DNA of 64,000 nt from Adineta ricciae (GCA_905250025.1 CAJNOJ010000084.1:310001-374000); one strand, 5' to 3'; shown: positions 1-12,552, counted from the stretch's first letter. Program-made: numbers and translations. The notes: generated from the letters alone by a model not told the origin.

Positions 1-647
1 AAGATTTAAAACAAATAAAATTTAGAAAAAACACACATTTATAGCACAAACCAGTCGCAGTCAAACGACTGTTTTACTTCAATTCTGTGCTCGAGTGTAA
101 ACATGCACTGTCTTCTCTAGGAAGTACAATTTCTGCTAAATGAATCTAAAAGGTGTCATTAAATGATGAAGCTAACTGTAATTTGATTAATATTACACCA
201 GCAAGAATATGAATGCACTGTGGCAACCAAATGCCTTAAAATGTCGGATAGACGTCATACTCATTTGTAATTATTAGTAGAATTTAATATCTACATTCAT
301 TGTATGAAAACATTTTTTTGTTTTCTTTAAATCGAATTGGAAGAAGACGATGCAGAACTAATCGATATTCTTTCTCATCGTGTGAATATGTCTTGTTTTC
401 TCTCTATTAAATCCTTGATTATTATCGTTATTATTTCATCATCTATAACATTTGTTCTTTGCTTCTTTCTGCTCGGTAAGGATGTAATAGATATATTCGA
501 CGTATCCATATGGAGCAAATGTTGTCCTTCGCTACTTATTTTCTTCTATCATCGTTAACATTCTTCTCGTAGTATCTTAAATAAGGCCGACAACAACTAA
601 TACATTATCTATGTAAATAAGTTTGACTCCGACGTGTTTTGGTTGAC
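1..647. other. Intergenic / window edge, no confident gene
   Basis: No complete gene can be supported here. A short hydrophobic reading frame starts with an ATG near 388 and runs to 558. It encodes one probable membrane segment rich in Ile/Leu/Ser, and a possible splice donor (gtaagg) follows at about 476. No matching downstream exon keeps the frame open. It could be a remnant or an exon of a gene lying partly outside the window. Confidence 0.4.
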
Positions 648-1331
648 ATGACAATCAGCATAGGCGGCTCGGATCTTTCGTCTGAACCGATATCAGTGAT
701 TCGAGTGCCCGAAGAAATCAAACGAACACAACAGATTCTCATATTTCTCATCTCAATTCTTCTGGTAAGTTGGATCAACAAGACCAAACATACTCCGAAG
801 AAATAAGATGCTAATCTTTCCTAGACTATTCATGTAATCATTTTTATCGTGGTTATTTATTCGTTATCGATCAATTATCGAACAAATACATTCGAACCGA
901 TTATTAATCTTTGCTGGATCCTATTCTTCGCGATTGGACTGTTTGTTACACAGAGATATTATGTTATGGGGTTATTCATTGTTAGTATGAAAGATGTCAT
1001 TGTTTCATTGAGATTGGATTCTTTCGTTTGTTCTAGTTCGCATGGTTAGGAATCCTAAATATCGTCTTAACATGCATGTTGATTGTATTCGTCACAGTAG
1101 CAATTGTTATCATCACTTCTCAATCATCAAAACTGAATAATGGAATACCATTTACTATCATTCCGATTGTTGCATGTTTGACAAGTGTCATACTCGACGT
1201 AAAGACACATATTTGTTCACTTCGCTAGGTATATTTGATTATCTTTTCAGGCAATTGTTGTCATATTCTCATTCAAACTATGGTATTTGATCATCAAAAA
1301 TCAACGGCCGACAAATCCGCATCATGTTTGA
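648..1331 (+). CDS. Orphan four-helix (tetraspan) membrane protein
   Basis: Four exons (648-764, 825-980, 1037-1198, 1251-1331) join in phase 0 at each junction and give a 171-residue protein. All three introns are 52-60 bases long and have GT-AG ends. The product has a polar N-terminal stretch of about 28 residues and then four hydrophobic segments, one per exon (ISILL/TIHVIIFIVVIYS, INLCWILFFAIGLFV, LNIVLTCMLIVFVTVAIVII, VIFSFKLWYLII). A short basic tail ends in HHV. The topology resembles small tetraspan families such as MARVEL-type proteins, but I recognise no diagnostic motif and assign no function. An AATAAA lies at 1385-1390. Each exon contributing one helix, with no frame break at any junction, is the main support for a real gene. 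Confidence 0.65.
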
Positions 1332-1384
1332 ACTTTTCTATTCTCGAACGAAATCAGTTTGGCGTTTGTATATGCATCTCTAAA

Positions 1385-1390
1385 AATAAA
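1385..1390 (+). terminator. Polyadenylation signal AATAAA
   Basis: A canonical hexamer 54 bases after the stop codon of the tetraspan gene, well placed to be its poly(A) signal. Confidence 0.5.
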
Positions 1391-1582
1391 TATTCTTTGT
1401 TTTGTCAGAGAAAAAAAGTCAAAGTAGAATTTAGGTTAAAGAAAATCTAGGCAATTATGACGTTGCTTTCCACATTGAAAGTATTTTTGAATGCTTCCAA
1501 TGTGTGAAAACCAACAGATGTTTGTTGAAATCAAAAGTATAAAACGAAAAACGAGAGCCATAGTTCGAAATAGAATAAAAAA

Positions 1583-2452
1583 ATGATTCGTCTCGCTTTT
1601 CTTCTGGCCCTAACCACAGTGGCATCGAGTTCAATGTATCGACCCATTGTTCTGATGCACGGAATAACATCTTCAGCAGCTGGAATGGATGAACTAGCTG
1701 GTTGGCTTCGTACTTCGTTTCCAGGAGTTTATGTCATCTCTGTCGAGATTGGCAATGGCTTCGACGATTCATTTCTATGGCCATTAGATAAACAAGTTGA
1801 ACATTTTTGTAACACAGTCCTTGCCGATGAACATCTTCGGCAAGGTTTCAATTTACTAGGATATTCTCAAGGAAGTATTATCGCTCGCGGTGCATTGGAA
1901 AGATGTTCACTACCTGTTCATAATCTAATTACACTGAGTGGTGTTCATCAAGGTGTCTTTGGTATTCCGTACTTATTGAAATTGCCAGCACAATTTCGCG
2001 AATTAGTATCGAAATATGCGTATGAGACTCCCGTACAAAATGTCATTAGTGCTGCGAATTATTGGCGCGATCCCGATCAATTGGATAGATTTCGATCACA
2101 TTGCCATTTCCTTCCGGACATCAATAATGAGCGTGAAGTACGCAACGAAACTTATCGTAACAATATGTTGAAATTAAATGCTTTCGTGATGACTTATTCG
2201 GACATTGATGAAATTATCTCACCCAGACATTCCGGTTTATTCATGGGTTACGCACCGAATTCGTTGCATGTTGAAACATGGAACAATTCGAGACAATTCA
2301 CCGAGGATCTTATCGGCATGCGAACATTGTGGGAACAAGGCAAATTGTATACATTCACAGCGCACGTCAAACACCAAGATGTGCCACATGCTCCCAACAA
2401 AGATTTTCTTGTGCAAAATATCTTTCCATTTTTTAATAATACTCTTCCTTAA
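1583..2452 (+). CDS. PPT1: Palmitoyl-protein thioesterase, PPT1-like
   Basis: Single-exon gene of 289 codons. The first 16 or so residues (MIRLAFLLALTTVASS) form a signal peptide, as expected for a lysosomal enzyme. The alpha/beta-hydrolase nucleophile elbow is GYSQGS (Ser near residue 95), preceded by the MHGI oxyanion region. PPT1-type blocks follow: VISVEIGNG, HQGVFGIP, YWRDP and FLPDIN. The acid residue is probably in SDIDEI and the catalytic His in the HQDVPH region near the end. Family role: removal of palmitate from S-acylated proteins in the lysosome. PPT2 is the alternative, but VEIGN, QGFN, HQGVFGIP and the Asn-rich sites match PPT1 better. Length is normal for the family (about 300). 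It is intronless while most neighbours are intron-rich, which would fit a retrocopy. Confidence 0.88.
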   Translation: MIRLAFLLALTTVASSSMYRPIVLMHGITSSAAGMDELAGWLRTSFPGVYVISVEIGNGFDDSFLWPLDKQVEHFCNTVLADEHLRQGFNLLGYSQGSIIARGALERCSLPVHNLITLSGVHQGVFGIPYLLKLPAQFRELVSKYAYETPVQNVISAANYWRDPDQLDRFRSHCHFLPDINNEREVRNETYRNNMLKLNAFVMTYSDIDEIISPRHSGLFMGYAPNSLHVETWNNSRQFTEDLIGMRTLWEQGKLYTFTAHVKHQDVPHAPNKDFLVQNIFPFFNNTLP

Positions 2453-2550
2453 TGTAGAGCATATATGCTTACAATTCTCCAAACATAGATCTAACGAAAA
2501 CATTTAATAGAACTGTGTTCTATTTCTCCTCTTCTCTCTCTCTCTTGCAC

Positions 2551-3266
2551 CTATATATGTATATACTAGGCTGGAATAAGTCTTCTGTTAGGGAGGTACT
2601 GTCATATTTCCGAATAGAGTTACTAATGAATTTTATACCAAATGGAAGCTCGTCGAAAATGGGATCTAAAGGTGTGATTAGTCGGTCACAAGATTGTAAC
2701 AGGCTTTAGAAATATTAAAAGTTTCTAATTTTAAACACATATTTGGACAATTTCATGGGATAATTCACCATTGAAGCATAAAATTCTCATATGGAATGTT
2801 TCCGTCTTTTAGACTTTGTACAGCTCACTTTGCTGACCATTTTCATAAATAATGATGTTAGAGTCAATATGGCCATAAACATATTGGTTCTATCGGCCAC
2901 AACAACCAGAGACTATCAGTATTTAAATCTAAAATCATTATTTATTGATCAAGTTTCGAAACTTTTTTTTATGAAAATGGTCAGCAAAGTGATCCGTACA
3001 AAGCCTAAAAGACGGAAACATTCTATATGAGAATTTTATGTTTTAATGGTGAGTTATCCCATGAAATCGTCCAAATATGCGTTTAAAATTAGAAACTTTT
3101 AATATTTCTAAAGTCTGTTATAATCTTGTGACCGACTAATCACACCTTTAGATTCCATTTTCGACGAGCTTTCATTTGGTGTAAAATTCATTAGTAACCC
3201 TATTCGGAAATATAACAGTACCTCCCTATCAGAAGACTTTTTCCAACCTAGCATATACATATATAG
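2551..3266. mobile_element. Foldback (long inverted repeat) nonautonomous element
   Basis: A near-perfect long inverted repeat. The left arm starts at 2551 (ctatatatgtatatactagg) and the right arm ends at 3266 with its reverse complement. Arms of roughly 300 bases match at about 90 percent by eye, including the blocks around 2581-2600 / 3222-3240 and 2760-2845 / 2975-3060. The centre has a short non-matching loop and a right-arm-only insert around 2945-2970. The inner terminal motif, TAGGTTGGAAAAAGTC on one side, resembles the start of mariner/Tc1-type terminal repeats and lies next to TA-rich sequence. There is no open reading frame of useful length, so it would be a nonautonomous MITE or foldback element. 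It lies between the PPT1-like and RING genes and interrupts neither. Confidence 0.75.
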
Positions 3267-3954
3267 GATTTTTCTTTCCCTTGCTATGACATTTTACTCT
3301 CTCTTCTCGGTTTTATTTCTCTTCACAAATAAACTGATAGGACTCACTTCTAGTCACCAAACAGATTAACACTTAAGAAATAAACAGTCGATTTCGATTG
3401 ACAAAGGTGTTCTACTCACTCTTCTGTATGCAGGCGCAATTCGAAGCACATAGATGGCGCCATGCACTGACTGATTATATGAAAATCATTTATTTCGAAA
3501 CTATTTAATTAAACTAATTCAAACATTTTTAATCATTTCATGATTGAATTGACTTCATTTTAATTATTAATCTTTCCGTCATTGGCCCAGTTTGATTGGC
3601 TCGTGTTGGCATAGTCTTCGTCACACTACTTGTTTATCTCTCTCTTCCTTCATTCTGTCTATAAATATAACTTCGTGCAGTTTCTGTTTTGATCAAATCT
3701 TCCCTTCATCATTTTTCACAAAGTATCGTACATTGAAAACCTTTCATTTTCATCACTTCTATCACGCTTCGACAACTGCAATATGACGTACATTTTAGAT
3801 TGTATTTTGTTCTGTTTCGAACGATCAACATGTCGATATTTCTGCATGTTAACATTTCATGATGTAAGTGTTATTTTTTTGTTAAAAACTATTTCACGTT
3901 GATTGATATCGGTTTAGTCGCTCGACGAGTACTAACATTTCGGCAAGTTCTCAA
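3267..3954. other. Intergenic region upstream of the RING gene
   Basis: No supported coding sequence. A pyrimidine-rich acceptor-like site ends at 3917 (gatatcggtttag), 38 bases before the RING-gene ATG. It may mark a 5' UTR intron or a spliced-leader acceptor. Confidence 0.4.
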
Positions 3955-4755
3955 ATGACATCGTCAGATATCGCAAATAATACTTCGGGTTTCAAAACCG
4001 GTTTAACTTGGGATTTAACTCCTTACGAGCAACAACGCAAACCACACGAATTACTACATGATGAGGAATTGCTCATCAGTCCGAAATCTCTTCAGAGTGA
4101 ATTAACTTGTCCCATTTGTCTCGATCTACTGCGCAACACTCGTACCACAAAAGAATGCTTACATCGGTTCTGCTGCGATTGTATCGAAACAGCATTGCGT
4201 AGCGGAAATAAAGAATGTCCAACATGTCGGAAGAAACTAATTTCCAAACGTTGTTTACGTCGAGATCAAAATATCGATGCCTTGATCTCGAAATTATTTC
4301 CTGTGCGTAACGATAACGATGAATTAATTTTAACCAATCGAAGTAAATACTCGAAAAAGCCAATACGCGCCAGTTTATCGTCTGACGATGAACATCATAC
4401 CAAAGACAAGAAGAAGAAGCGCATTTCAGAATCCTCATCGTCAGCTGGTTCGACCCCAACAATCAACGACATCGAATTACAGTTAAAACCAATGAACAAT
4501 CAGCAGTTATTTACGACAAGGAAAATCCTTACACCCTTAAATGCCTCAATCAATCACTTGTCCAAATTCATCAATACACGAATGAAACTTGAACAACAGA
4601 ACTCGTCTTACATCGAGCAAGAATTTCAATGGTTCATTAACCTCAACGATGATATTCCTGTCGAAAATACGCTGACATTAGAACGATTGTTAGAACAATA
4701 TTGGAGCAATATGCCGAAACCATACAATATTTTTTATCGATCAATTTCTCATTGA
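3955..4755 (+). CDS. RNF2: RING1/RNF2 Polycomb E3 ubiquitin ligase
   Basis: Single exon of 266 codons. Residues about 43-95 hold a C3HC4 RING very close to RING1[45 protein letters not shown]. The block just after it ([10 protein letters not shown]) is also typical. A Ser/Lys-rich linker follows. A C-terminal RAWUL-like region starts at IELQLKP and includes [12 protein letters not shown] and [18 protein letters not shown], which in the family binds CBX/RYBP subunits. Family role: catalytic subunit of PRC1, monoubiquitinating histone H2A in the nucleus. It is shorter than vertebrate RNF2 (about 336), mainly in the linker. An AATAAA follows at 4855, only 41 bases before the SRP54 start codon. 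Confidence 0.93.
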   Translation: MTSSDIANNTSGFKTGLTWDLTPYEQQRKPHELLHDEELLISPKSLQSELTCPICLDLLRNTRTTKECLHRFCCDCIETALRSGNKECPTCRKKLISKRCLRRDQNIDALISKLFPVRNDNDELILTNRSKYSKKPIRASLSSDDEHHTKDKKKKRISESSSSAGSTPTINDIELQLKPMNNQQLFTTRKILTPLNASINHLSKFINTRMKLEQQNSSYIEQEFQWFINLNDDIPVENTLTLERLLEQYWSNMPKPYNIFYRSISH

Positions 4756-4854
4756 TATAGGAAGAAGACAAAATCGAAGAATTCTTTCGTCTCGTTTTTC
4801 TCTCTTTTGTATAAAGATAATCTGTTTATACATACATATATCTGTTTGCTGTTT

Positions 4855-4860
4855 AATAAA
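4855..4860 (+). terminator. Polyadenylation signal of the RING gene
   Basis: AATAAA, 100 bases after the RNF2 stop and 28 bases before the splice-acceptor-like tattctag that precedes SRP54. Confidence 0.6.
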
Positions 4861-4870
4861 ATCTGTATAA

Positions 4871-4888
4871 TTGTCTGGTTTATTCTAG
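4871..4888 (+). promoter_or_regulatory. Acceptor-like site in front of SRP54 (possible spliced-leader site)
   Basis: A T-rich tract ending in tattctag lies 7 bases before the SRP54 ATG. No upstream 5' exon fits between it and the RING gene's poly(A) signal. In animals with spliced-leader trans-splicing this arrangement marks a downstream cistron. Here that is an inference from position and motif only. Confidence 0.45.
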
Positions 4889-4892
4889 ATAG

Positions 4893-7024
<2,132 letters not shown>

Positions 7025-7860
7025 TCTGGATGATACATCTTATTGTTGTTGAGGATAATAGAAAGGATTGTTTGAAAACGATTTTATTTTAATAGTTGAT
7101 CTTTATCGAGTACAAGAACATGAACATTACCTTTTGTTCTTATCTTTGTATATCACCGTTGTTGTTTCTTTGATGGTCGATAAAAATCGTGAGTGTTTAT
7201 ATATATATTTATGTTTATTTATTTGTGTCAGCCAATGAATATTTTAGCTGATACGTTTTTTTCTTGTATATCTGAAATAATTCTTTTCGATTTCAACGTA
7301 TAAAATTCAAGAGAGAAAAACTTCAAATGCTCAAGCCAAAGACCAATGACTTGATATGAACCGGTCAAAAGAATGAACAATCTCGAGTGCTTCTTGACAT
7401 GAACGATCGAATGACTCCCGCATATTTTTAGTTTATGAAAAGTCGGTTCGAGTGGAATTAATACTTTCCTCTTGTGGCTTTCGCTAGCTCATACATCAAT
7501 TATGGAAAATCAAAGAATTTACTTGAACACATCTCTCTATAGTCTGCGTTTGTTTTACGCATGCTCAAACGGTAGAATATACGACGCCTTTTGTTCGAAC
7601 TAATTCATTTAACTTATATGCTGCGTAATTCTAAGTCTCAGGCCCAAACCATGTCTGTCGCCGAAGAAGTTGACTTGCTGCATATAATTAAAAATTGATA
7701 CTTTCTACTTTTTGGAATTAGTTCTTTTTTTCAATTAACAAAATAGACTTCTCTTCTTCTCTATCGATTAATTCTTCTACACGTCATTACGATTATTTTA
7801 TCTTGTGAGTAACCAGTCATATCACATTACCTCCGAGCAGCTGCACAACTGGCCTTTCAA
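7025..7860. other. Intergenic, nothing recognised
   Basis: AT-rich 3' flank of SRP54 and 5' flank of the first receptor gene. No coding or structural feature could be supported. Confidence 0.5.
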
Positions 7861-8790
7861 ATGTGGAATGTAAGTGATTATGTCGATGATGATACCCACG
7901 CTGTTGTCGTTGTTTATGATGAAATTATATCTCTAACTGTGAAGTTTTGGGTATATCTCCTTGTTCTCATTCCTTCAATAATCTGCTCATTGATTTGTCT
8001 TGGCCATGTTATTTTCAATCGAGTTGTACGTATTACTCTTCATAATCATGTGATCGCTGTTGTTCTACTCATTGGCTTATTTAATACAGTAACCATATAT
8101 CCATGGATGTTATTCTTCTTTCGTCATCAAGGCGTTTGGTATCGCTCAGCGATCTTTTGCATGATCTGGGCATTTATTGATTGGGGTTTATACTTTACTC
8201 AGACGATGCTTTTTGCATGGGCGACAATAGAACGACATATTTTAATCTTTCATTCGAACTGGTTGGCAACTAAACAAAACCGATTCCTCCTACATTACTT
8301 ACCTCTCCTTTTACTTCTAATCTATTGTTTGACTTTCTATATTATTGTTAGTTTCTTTCCGTTTTGTCAAAACCAGTTCGATGATACGTACATGATATGC
8401 GCTGCACTTTGTTTTACTGACACTTATGGATTGTATATGTGGGATGCAGTAGTTCATCAAGTCTTACCGAATGTGATCATCGTTGTATGCAGTATGGGTT
8501 TACTAATACGAGTTGTCTATAGAAAATATCCTATGCGTCGGTTATTGTATGCGAGGAAATATCGGAAAATGACCATTCAACTGTTGTCATTCTCACTTTT
8601 ATACCTTCTGTTCGACTTTCCACTATCGTTAATGAATTTGATGTACTTATGCGGATTAGCACCTGATGTGAGTACAACATTCTACGAATATTTATTGTTC
8701 TTCAACTATTTAATGATTCCGATGTTGCCATTTGCATGTATCATAAGCACACCTGGACTCAAACTCAAAGTGAAAACATTTATTTCTTAA
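7861..8790 (+). CDS. Seven-transmembrane receptor, divergent rhodopsin-like (copy 1)
   Basis: Intronless, 309 codons. Seven hydrophobic segments can be followed: about residues 27-50 (FWVYLLVLIPSIICSLICL), 60-85, 96-122, 143-166, 195-215, 235-262 and 270-295. A short extracellular N terminus carries one N-glycosylation site (NVS). The TM3 Cys (SAIFCMIW) and Cys residues in the second extracellular loop could form the usual disulfide. At the TM3 end the family DRY motif reads ERH. The expected NPxxY of TM7 is absent, replaced by LPFACIISTPGLKLK. It is therefore a divergent rhodopsin-like receptor with unknown ligand. Its tandem neighbour at 9262 is clearly paralogous (shared WAFIDWGLY, ERHILIFH, NWL, VHQVLPN), so the pair arose by local duplication. 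Confidence 0.85.
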   Translation: MWNVSDYVDDDTHAVVVVYDEIISLTVKFWVYLLVLIPSIICSLICLGHVIFNRVVRITLHNHVIAVVLLIGLFNTVTIYPWMLFFFRHQGVWYRSAIFCMIWAFIDWGLYFTQTMLFAWATIERHILIFHSNWLATKQNRFLLHYLPLLLLLIYCLTFYIIVSFFPFCQNQFDDTYMICAALCFTDTYGLYMWDAVVHQVLPNVIIVVCSMGLLIRVVYRKYPMRRLLYARKYRKMTIQLLSFSLLYLLFDFPLSLMNLMYLCGLAPDVSTTFYEYLLFFNYLMIPMLPFACIISTPGLKLKVKTFIS

Positions 8791-9261
8791 TAATTGATAG
8801 CACCTATGTATCGTATCTTTCTATTACATAGCAATTCAATTTTTATTTTCTTCTCGATAAATGTTCACTGTTATGTTCTTTGATCGACATAAAAAAATGT
8901 ACAGAAAAAGTACTTGGTACATGTGCACATCTTGCTTAAGAGAGGAAATGTGCGAAGATAGACTTTTTTGCTTCCGATAAAATTGCGATGAATGACGATA
9001 AGAAAGATTTACTACCGAATTTCATATGCGTATGTATCAATACACACCTGTTAATGATCTTGAATGACAATCGACGACAATATATGGCGAAACAAATATT
9101 TGTACGTTCTCCGATAAGACTAGTTTTGCGAGAGAACTCTAAGTAGTGCAATCCGTACTTTATACAAGAGAAATAGCTGTCAAAGCGATCTTCTCGTCGT
9201 CTGTAATCTGATTTAAACATAAAACATTGAATTAGGTATTGTCTTATACTGATGCTTTGAA
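8791..9261. other. Spacer between the receptor paralogs
   Basis: No supported coding sequence. It is presumably the 3' flank of copy 1 and the promoter of copy 2. Confidence 0.5.
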
Positions 9262-10203
9262 ATGGAAAGAATTAAGTTTTGGGTTTATCTCTGTTTTCTC
9301 ATCCCATCATTGGTCTGTTCAGTATTTCTCCTCTCTTACCTTCTATCAAATCGAACGTTGCGTACTGCTCTGCATAATCATGCCATTATCGTTTTTCTTC
9401 TCATCGGCCTTTTCTATCAAGCTACTCTTTATCCATGGATGCTCTACTACTACAACTATGAAGGCATTTGGCATCGTTCATCGCTCTTTTGCACGATTTG
9501 GGCTTTTATCGATTGGGGCCTATACTACACTCAGATGATACTCTTCGCCTGGGCTTCGATGGAAAGACACATTTTAATCTTTCATCACAATTGGTTGTCA
9601 ACACGACAGAAACGTTTGTTTGTACATTATTTACCACTAGTCATGCTTCTTCTCTATTGTCTTGTCTATTACATACTGACAATATTTTTTCCGCCTTGCA
9701 AAAATACGTTTGATGTTTCTCAAATGACATGTGTTGTACTATGTTATCTTTTTCAATCCTTTGCACTTTACACATATGATACACTTGTCCATCAAGTCCT
9801 TCCGAATCTCATCATTGTTATCTTTAGCATCGCTTTATTGTTACGCGTGCATTGGCAAAAGAAACGCGTAGGAAAGTCACTACAATGGCGAAAACATTGG
9901 AAAATGACTGGTCAAATGTTGTTTATTTCCACTATTTATCTTCTATTCGCGTTACCAATCACTTTAATGAATTTCTTACATCTGTGCGGTTTATCTCGTA
10001 ATGTGAGCGCACAATTGATGGATTATTTATTCGTCTTCAACTACTGTATGATACTTCTTTGGCCGTTCGCATGCGCTTGGTCATTACCGCAGCTTAAATA
10101 CAAACTCAAGAATGTATTCAATTTCCGCCGACAAACACGAGCCGTTGGACCCATTACATTGTATGCAGGAAAGATTATTCTTCTACAAACATTGAGCTCT
10201 TAA
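9262..10203 (+). CDS. Seven-transmembrane receptor, divergent rhodopsin-like (copy 2)
   Basis: Intronless, 313 codons, collinear with the upstream receptor at 7861. The shared blocks are FWVYL, TALHNHAIIVFLLIGLFY, YPWML, WAFIDWGLYYTQM, SMERHILIFHHNWL, LVHQVLPN and FNYCMI. The N terminus is almost absent: TM1 begins at residue 5, while copy 1 has about 27 residues before it. An in-frame stop lies just upstream of the ATG, so a longer N terminus would need an unseen exon. The DRY position reads ERH and no NPxxY is present, as in copy 1. The C-terminal tail is about 28 residues longer than in copy 1. Function is probably sensory or peptide reception, but this is only an inference from topology. 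Confidence 0.84.
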   Translation: MERIKFWVYLCFLIPSLVCSVFLLSYLLSNRTLRTALHNHAIIVFLLIGLFYQATLYPWMLYYYNYEGIWHRSSLFCTIWAFIDWGLYYTQMILFAWASMERHILIFHHNWLSTRQKRLFVHYLPLVMLLLYCLVYYILTIFFPPCKNTFDVSQMTCVVLCYLFQSFALYTYDTLVHQVLPNLIIVIFSIALLLRVHWQKKRVGKSLQWRKHWKMTGQMLFISTIYLLFALPITLMNFLHLCGLSRNVSAQLMDYLFVFNYCMILLWPFACAWSLPQLKYKLKNVFNFRRQTRAVGPITLYAGKIILLQTLSS

Positions 10204-10259
10204 ATATCGTTCTCTTAAAAAACTTTGTTGTTATACATCGCAAAAGATTTCATTCGAAA

Positions 10260-11068
10260 TCAGACTTTAGTCAACTGATCGTAAAGTTCGTTTCGATAGT
10301 CTGGAGTGTTCATGTTTAGCAACTGAGCGAATTCATCGTTGACATGCCGTTCCATGGTCACTTCTTGAAAGACTTCGGATGTTTGAGTCTAAACAAGGAA
10401 CTTTGCGAGTGAGACTGTAAATTAATTGTCATACTGTTTGAAATTGTAACTTGTTTGTGAATAAAGCAATACTCGGTAAATTTTTCAGACCAATTTTGAC
10501 AACAAAACGCGTGATGTTCAGCGTTTCAATTGCTACGAACAAGACCATGCCTTAGATAGAAGACAACATGCGCTTTTCAAATTACCATAACGAAAGAATG
10601 TGTGCAATGTTTCGATTCCATAACCCTTGTGTCGAGCTTTTTCTTCTGCAATCATGATTTCAACTTCACCACAATGAAGATCATCAGGGTCATTCAAAAA
10701 TAGATTGACATCACCGATCATCGATTCTAGCAAAAAGATTTCTCATTTATTAGTATACAAACAGCAGATCTTTACCTATTTCATCGTGTGTCTCATCGAA
10801 TCGTTCTTTCGATAGAATAATAAACGTACATTTATCTTTATCGTTCATCCATGTTTGTTGCATTTCATATTCTTCTTCGATAGTTAATGGTAAGGATGCG
10901 GTCAGTTCGCGAATTTCTTCATTTTCCATCCATCGATGGTATCTGATTGAAAACAGATATAGATACCGCCAATCTTTTCGCTAACTTTTACTTTTCAACA
11001 TGATGTTTCCCATAGGGAACAAGGAGGATTGTTCGACCATATAAAACAGTATTTGCATTGACACGCAT
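10260..11068 (-). CDS. NAT9: NAT9-type GNAT N-acetyltransferase
   Basis: Multi-exon minus-strand gene. The start MRVNANTVLYGRTILLVPYG and the following HRWMENEEIRELTAS, MQQTW and DKCTFIILS match the N terminus of NAT9. The middle exon has MIGDVNLFLNDPDDL, VEIMIAEEKARHKGYG (the GNAT acetyl-CoA loop) and TLHTFFRYG. The last exons give KIGLKNLPSIALF, KLQFQ and VFQEVTMERH, ending in DQLTKV before the stop at 10260-10262. Introns are short; the first splits the codon after HHVE. Role: predicted acetyltransferase. In flies NAT9 has been linked to microtubule stability, but its biochemistry is poorly defined. Length, about 210 residues, is normal. The gene ends divergently from the receptor at 9262 and lies just downstream of SIRT4 on the same strand. 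Confidence 0.88.
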
Positions 11069-11243
11069 CGCTGTTCTACGCTGACATCTATTTTGGGAAA
11101 TTCTCCTTTACCAATCTAAAGCCCATAAACAACGTATGTAATATTAACAATCGTAATTAATGAAACAGATCAACAATTTTACATCATACAGTTTCTTGCT
11201 TTTTTCGCTGCGAGAATAAAAACTCAAGAGAAAGTGTTCTTAT

Positions 11244-12355
11244 TTATTGTTTGGGTAATTCACTCATTCGTATGTGAGGTAATATCGAACCGCAACGTGT
11301 GGAAATTTTCAGGTGAGCTGCTTGATCTCCACGCGTTCGACCGATGTTAACAATCGCAATAGGTAGTTGAAGTTGTTGAGCGACAAGAATAAAACGATAC
11401 GATGACATGACTTCTAAGGACGAACCAGCGACCAGTACAGAATCACTTTGCGTCAATTGTTCTTTGACAAAATCCACCAAACGACGATCAACATTATCGC
11501 CGAAGAAAGTTACATCTGGTTTAATTCGACCAGAACATTGAGGACACCGAGGCGGCTAAATGAAGACGATTGTGTCAATAAGATACAATAAAAGGTCGTC
11601 GGAATTTACTCGAAAATCTCCTAGTTGTTCTTCCGTTAGATACACGTCAGCATCTGGATTGATCGTATTTGATTGAGCGGTCCAAACGGGATTGTCTTGT
11701 GCTATGAGTTCTTGTAATTCTTGTCGTGTCATACCTTTATAACCACAATCAACACAAGCAACTCGAGCACTGCAACCATGTAATTCACTTAACAATTCGC
11801 AACCAGCTTTGGTCAATAAGCTATCGACATTCTGTGTAACATGCCAAAACACCTTCAGAGAGACATTAGTTACCAGTGAACGAAGCTCTTGTCGATCGAG
11901 TCAAAAACTTACTTTACCTTGTGTTTCCCATTTTGCAAACGTTCGATGGGTTTCATTCGGTTGAAAAGCTGAAAATGTCGGCCAGCCGATATAATTTCTC
12001 GCCCAATACATTCGATATCGTTTGGGATTCGTCAGAAATTCTTGATACATCCTAGGTGCAGTCAATCAGTTGACAAGTTCATGCGATCATTCTCTTACAT
12101 TGGTCGATTGGTTGTTCGAGCGTAAAGTCCTACACCTTCCGATCGATAGTCCGGTATGCCTGACTCCGTTGATATGCCAGCACCGGTAATAATAAACAAT
12201 CGTTTCGAATGTGACAGAAATTCTTCCAGTTTTGCAATATCGTTGGCTGATGGTTTTTCATACGGTGGAACATATTCCTCACTTGCCGGACTAGATCTGG
12301 TTGCAATTGAGGCAAAACCTCGTTTGAATAATACTCGCTGAAGTCGTGTCATCAT
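11244..12355 (-). CDS. SIRT4: Mitochondrial NAD-dependent sirtuin, SIRT4
   Basis: Minus-strand gene with short introns, about 310 residues. The N terminus (MMTRLQRVLFKRGFASIATR) is basic and amphipathic, as for mitochondrial import. The sirtuin core is complete: IITGAGISTESGIPDYRSEG (NAD binding), the SIRT4-typical YWARNYIGWPTFS, VTQNVDSLLTKAG, the catalytic His in ELHGC, zinc Cys pairs (CVDCGY and CPQCSG), KPDVTFFGD, VAGSSLEVMSSYRF, AIVNIG and CGSILPHI. Role: mitochondrial ADP-ribosyltransferase/deacylase that regulates amino-acid and fatty-acid metabolism. Its start lies 197 bases from the UBR3 start on the opposite strand, a likely shared promoter. The NAT9 gene follows 176 bases downstream in the same direction. 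Confidence 0.94.
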
Positions 12356-12552
12356 CTTTCATGTAATGATGAATTAACATGAAGTGATTCGTTCTCTCTT
12401 GCTGTTGTTGTTGTTTTTTTTTCTTCCTTAATAGTTATATCATCGTATGAGTCATCCGAAACAATGTGTTTGTGTTTGGTGTTTTCTGTTATTTAGACGA
12501 GGAAAAGACCAATCTCTGACATATTTTTTGCTTCAGATCAGATTTCCTTCCA
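12356..12552. promoter_or_regulatory. Head-to-head promoter region of SIRT4 and UBR3
   Basis: Only 197 bases separate the two divergent start codons, so the sequence must hold both promoters and both 5' UTRs. It contains T-rich tracts and acceptor-like sites (ttatttag, cttcag) before the UBR3 ATG. Confidence 0.5.

Noticed and set aside
394..558. Short hydrophobic reading frame with a donor-like site
   Set aside because: The only plausible acceptor downstream gives an immediate stop; kept only as a note.
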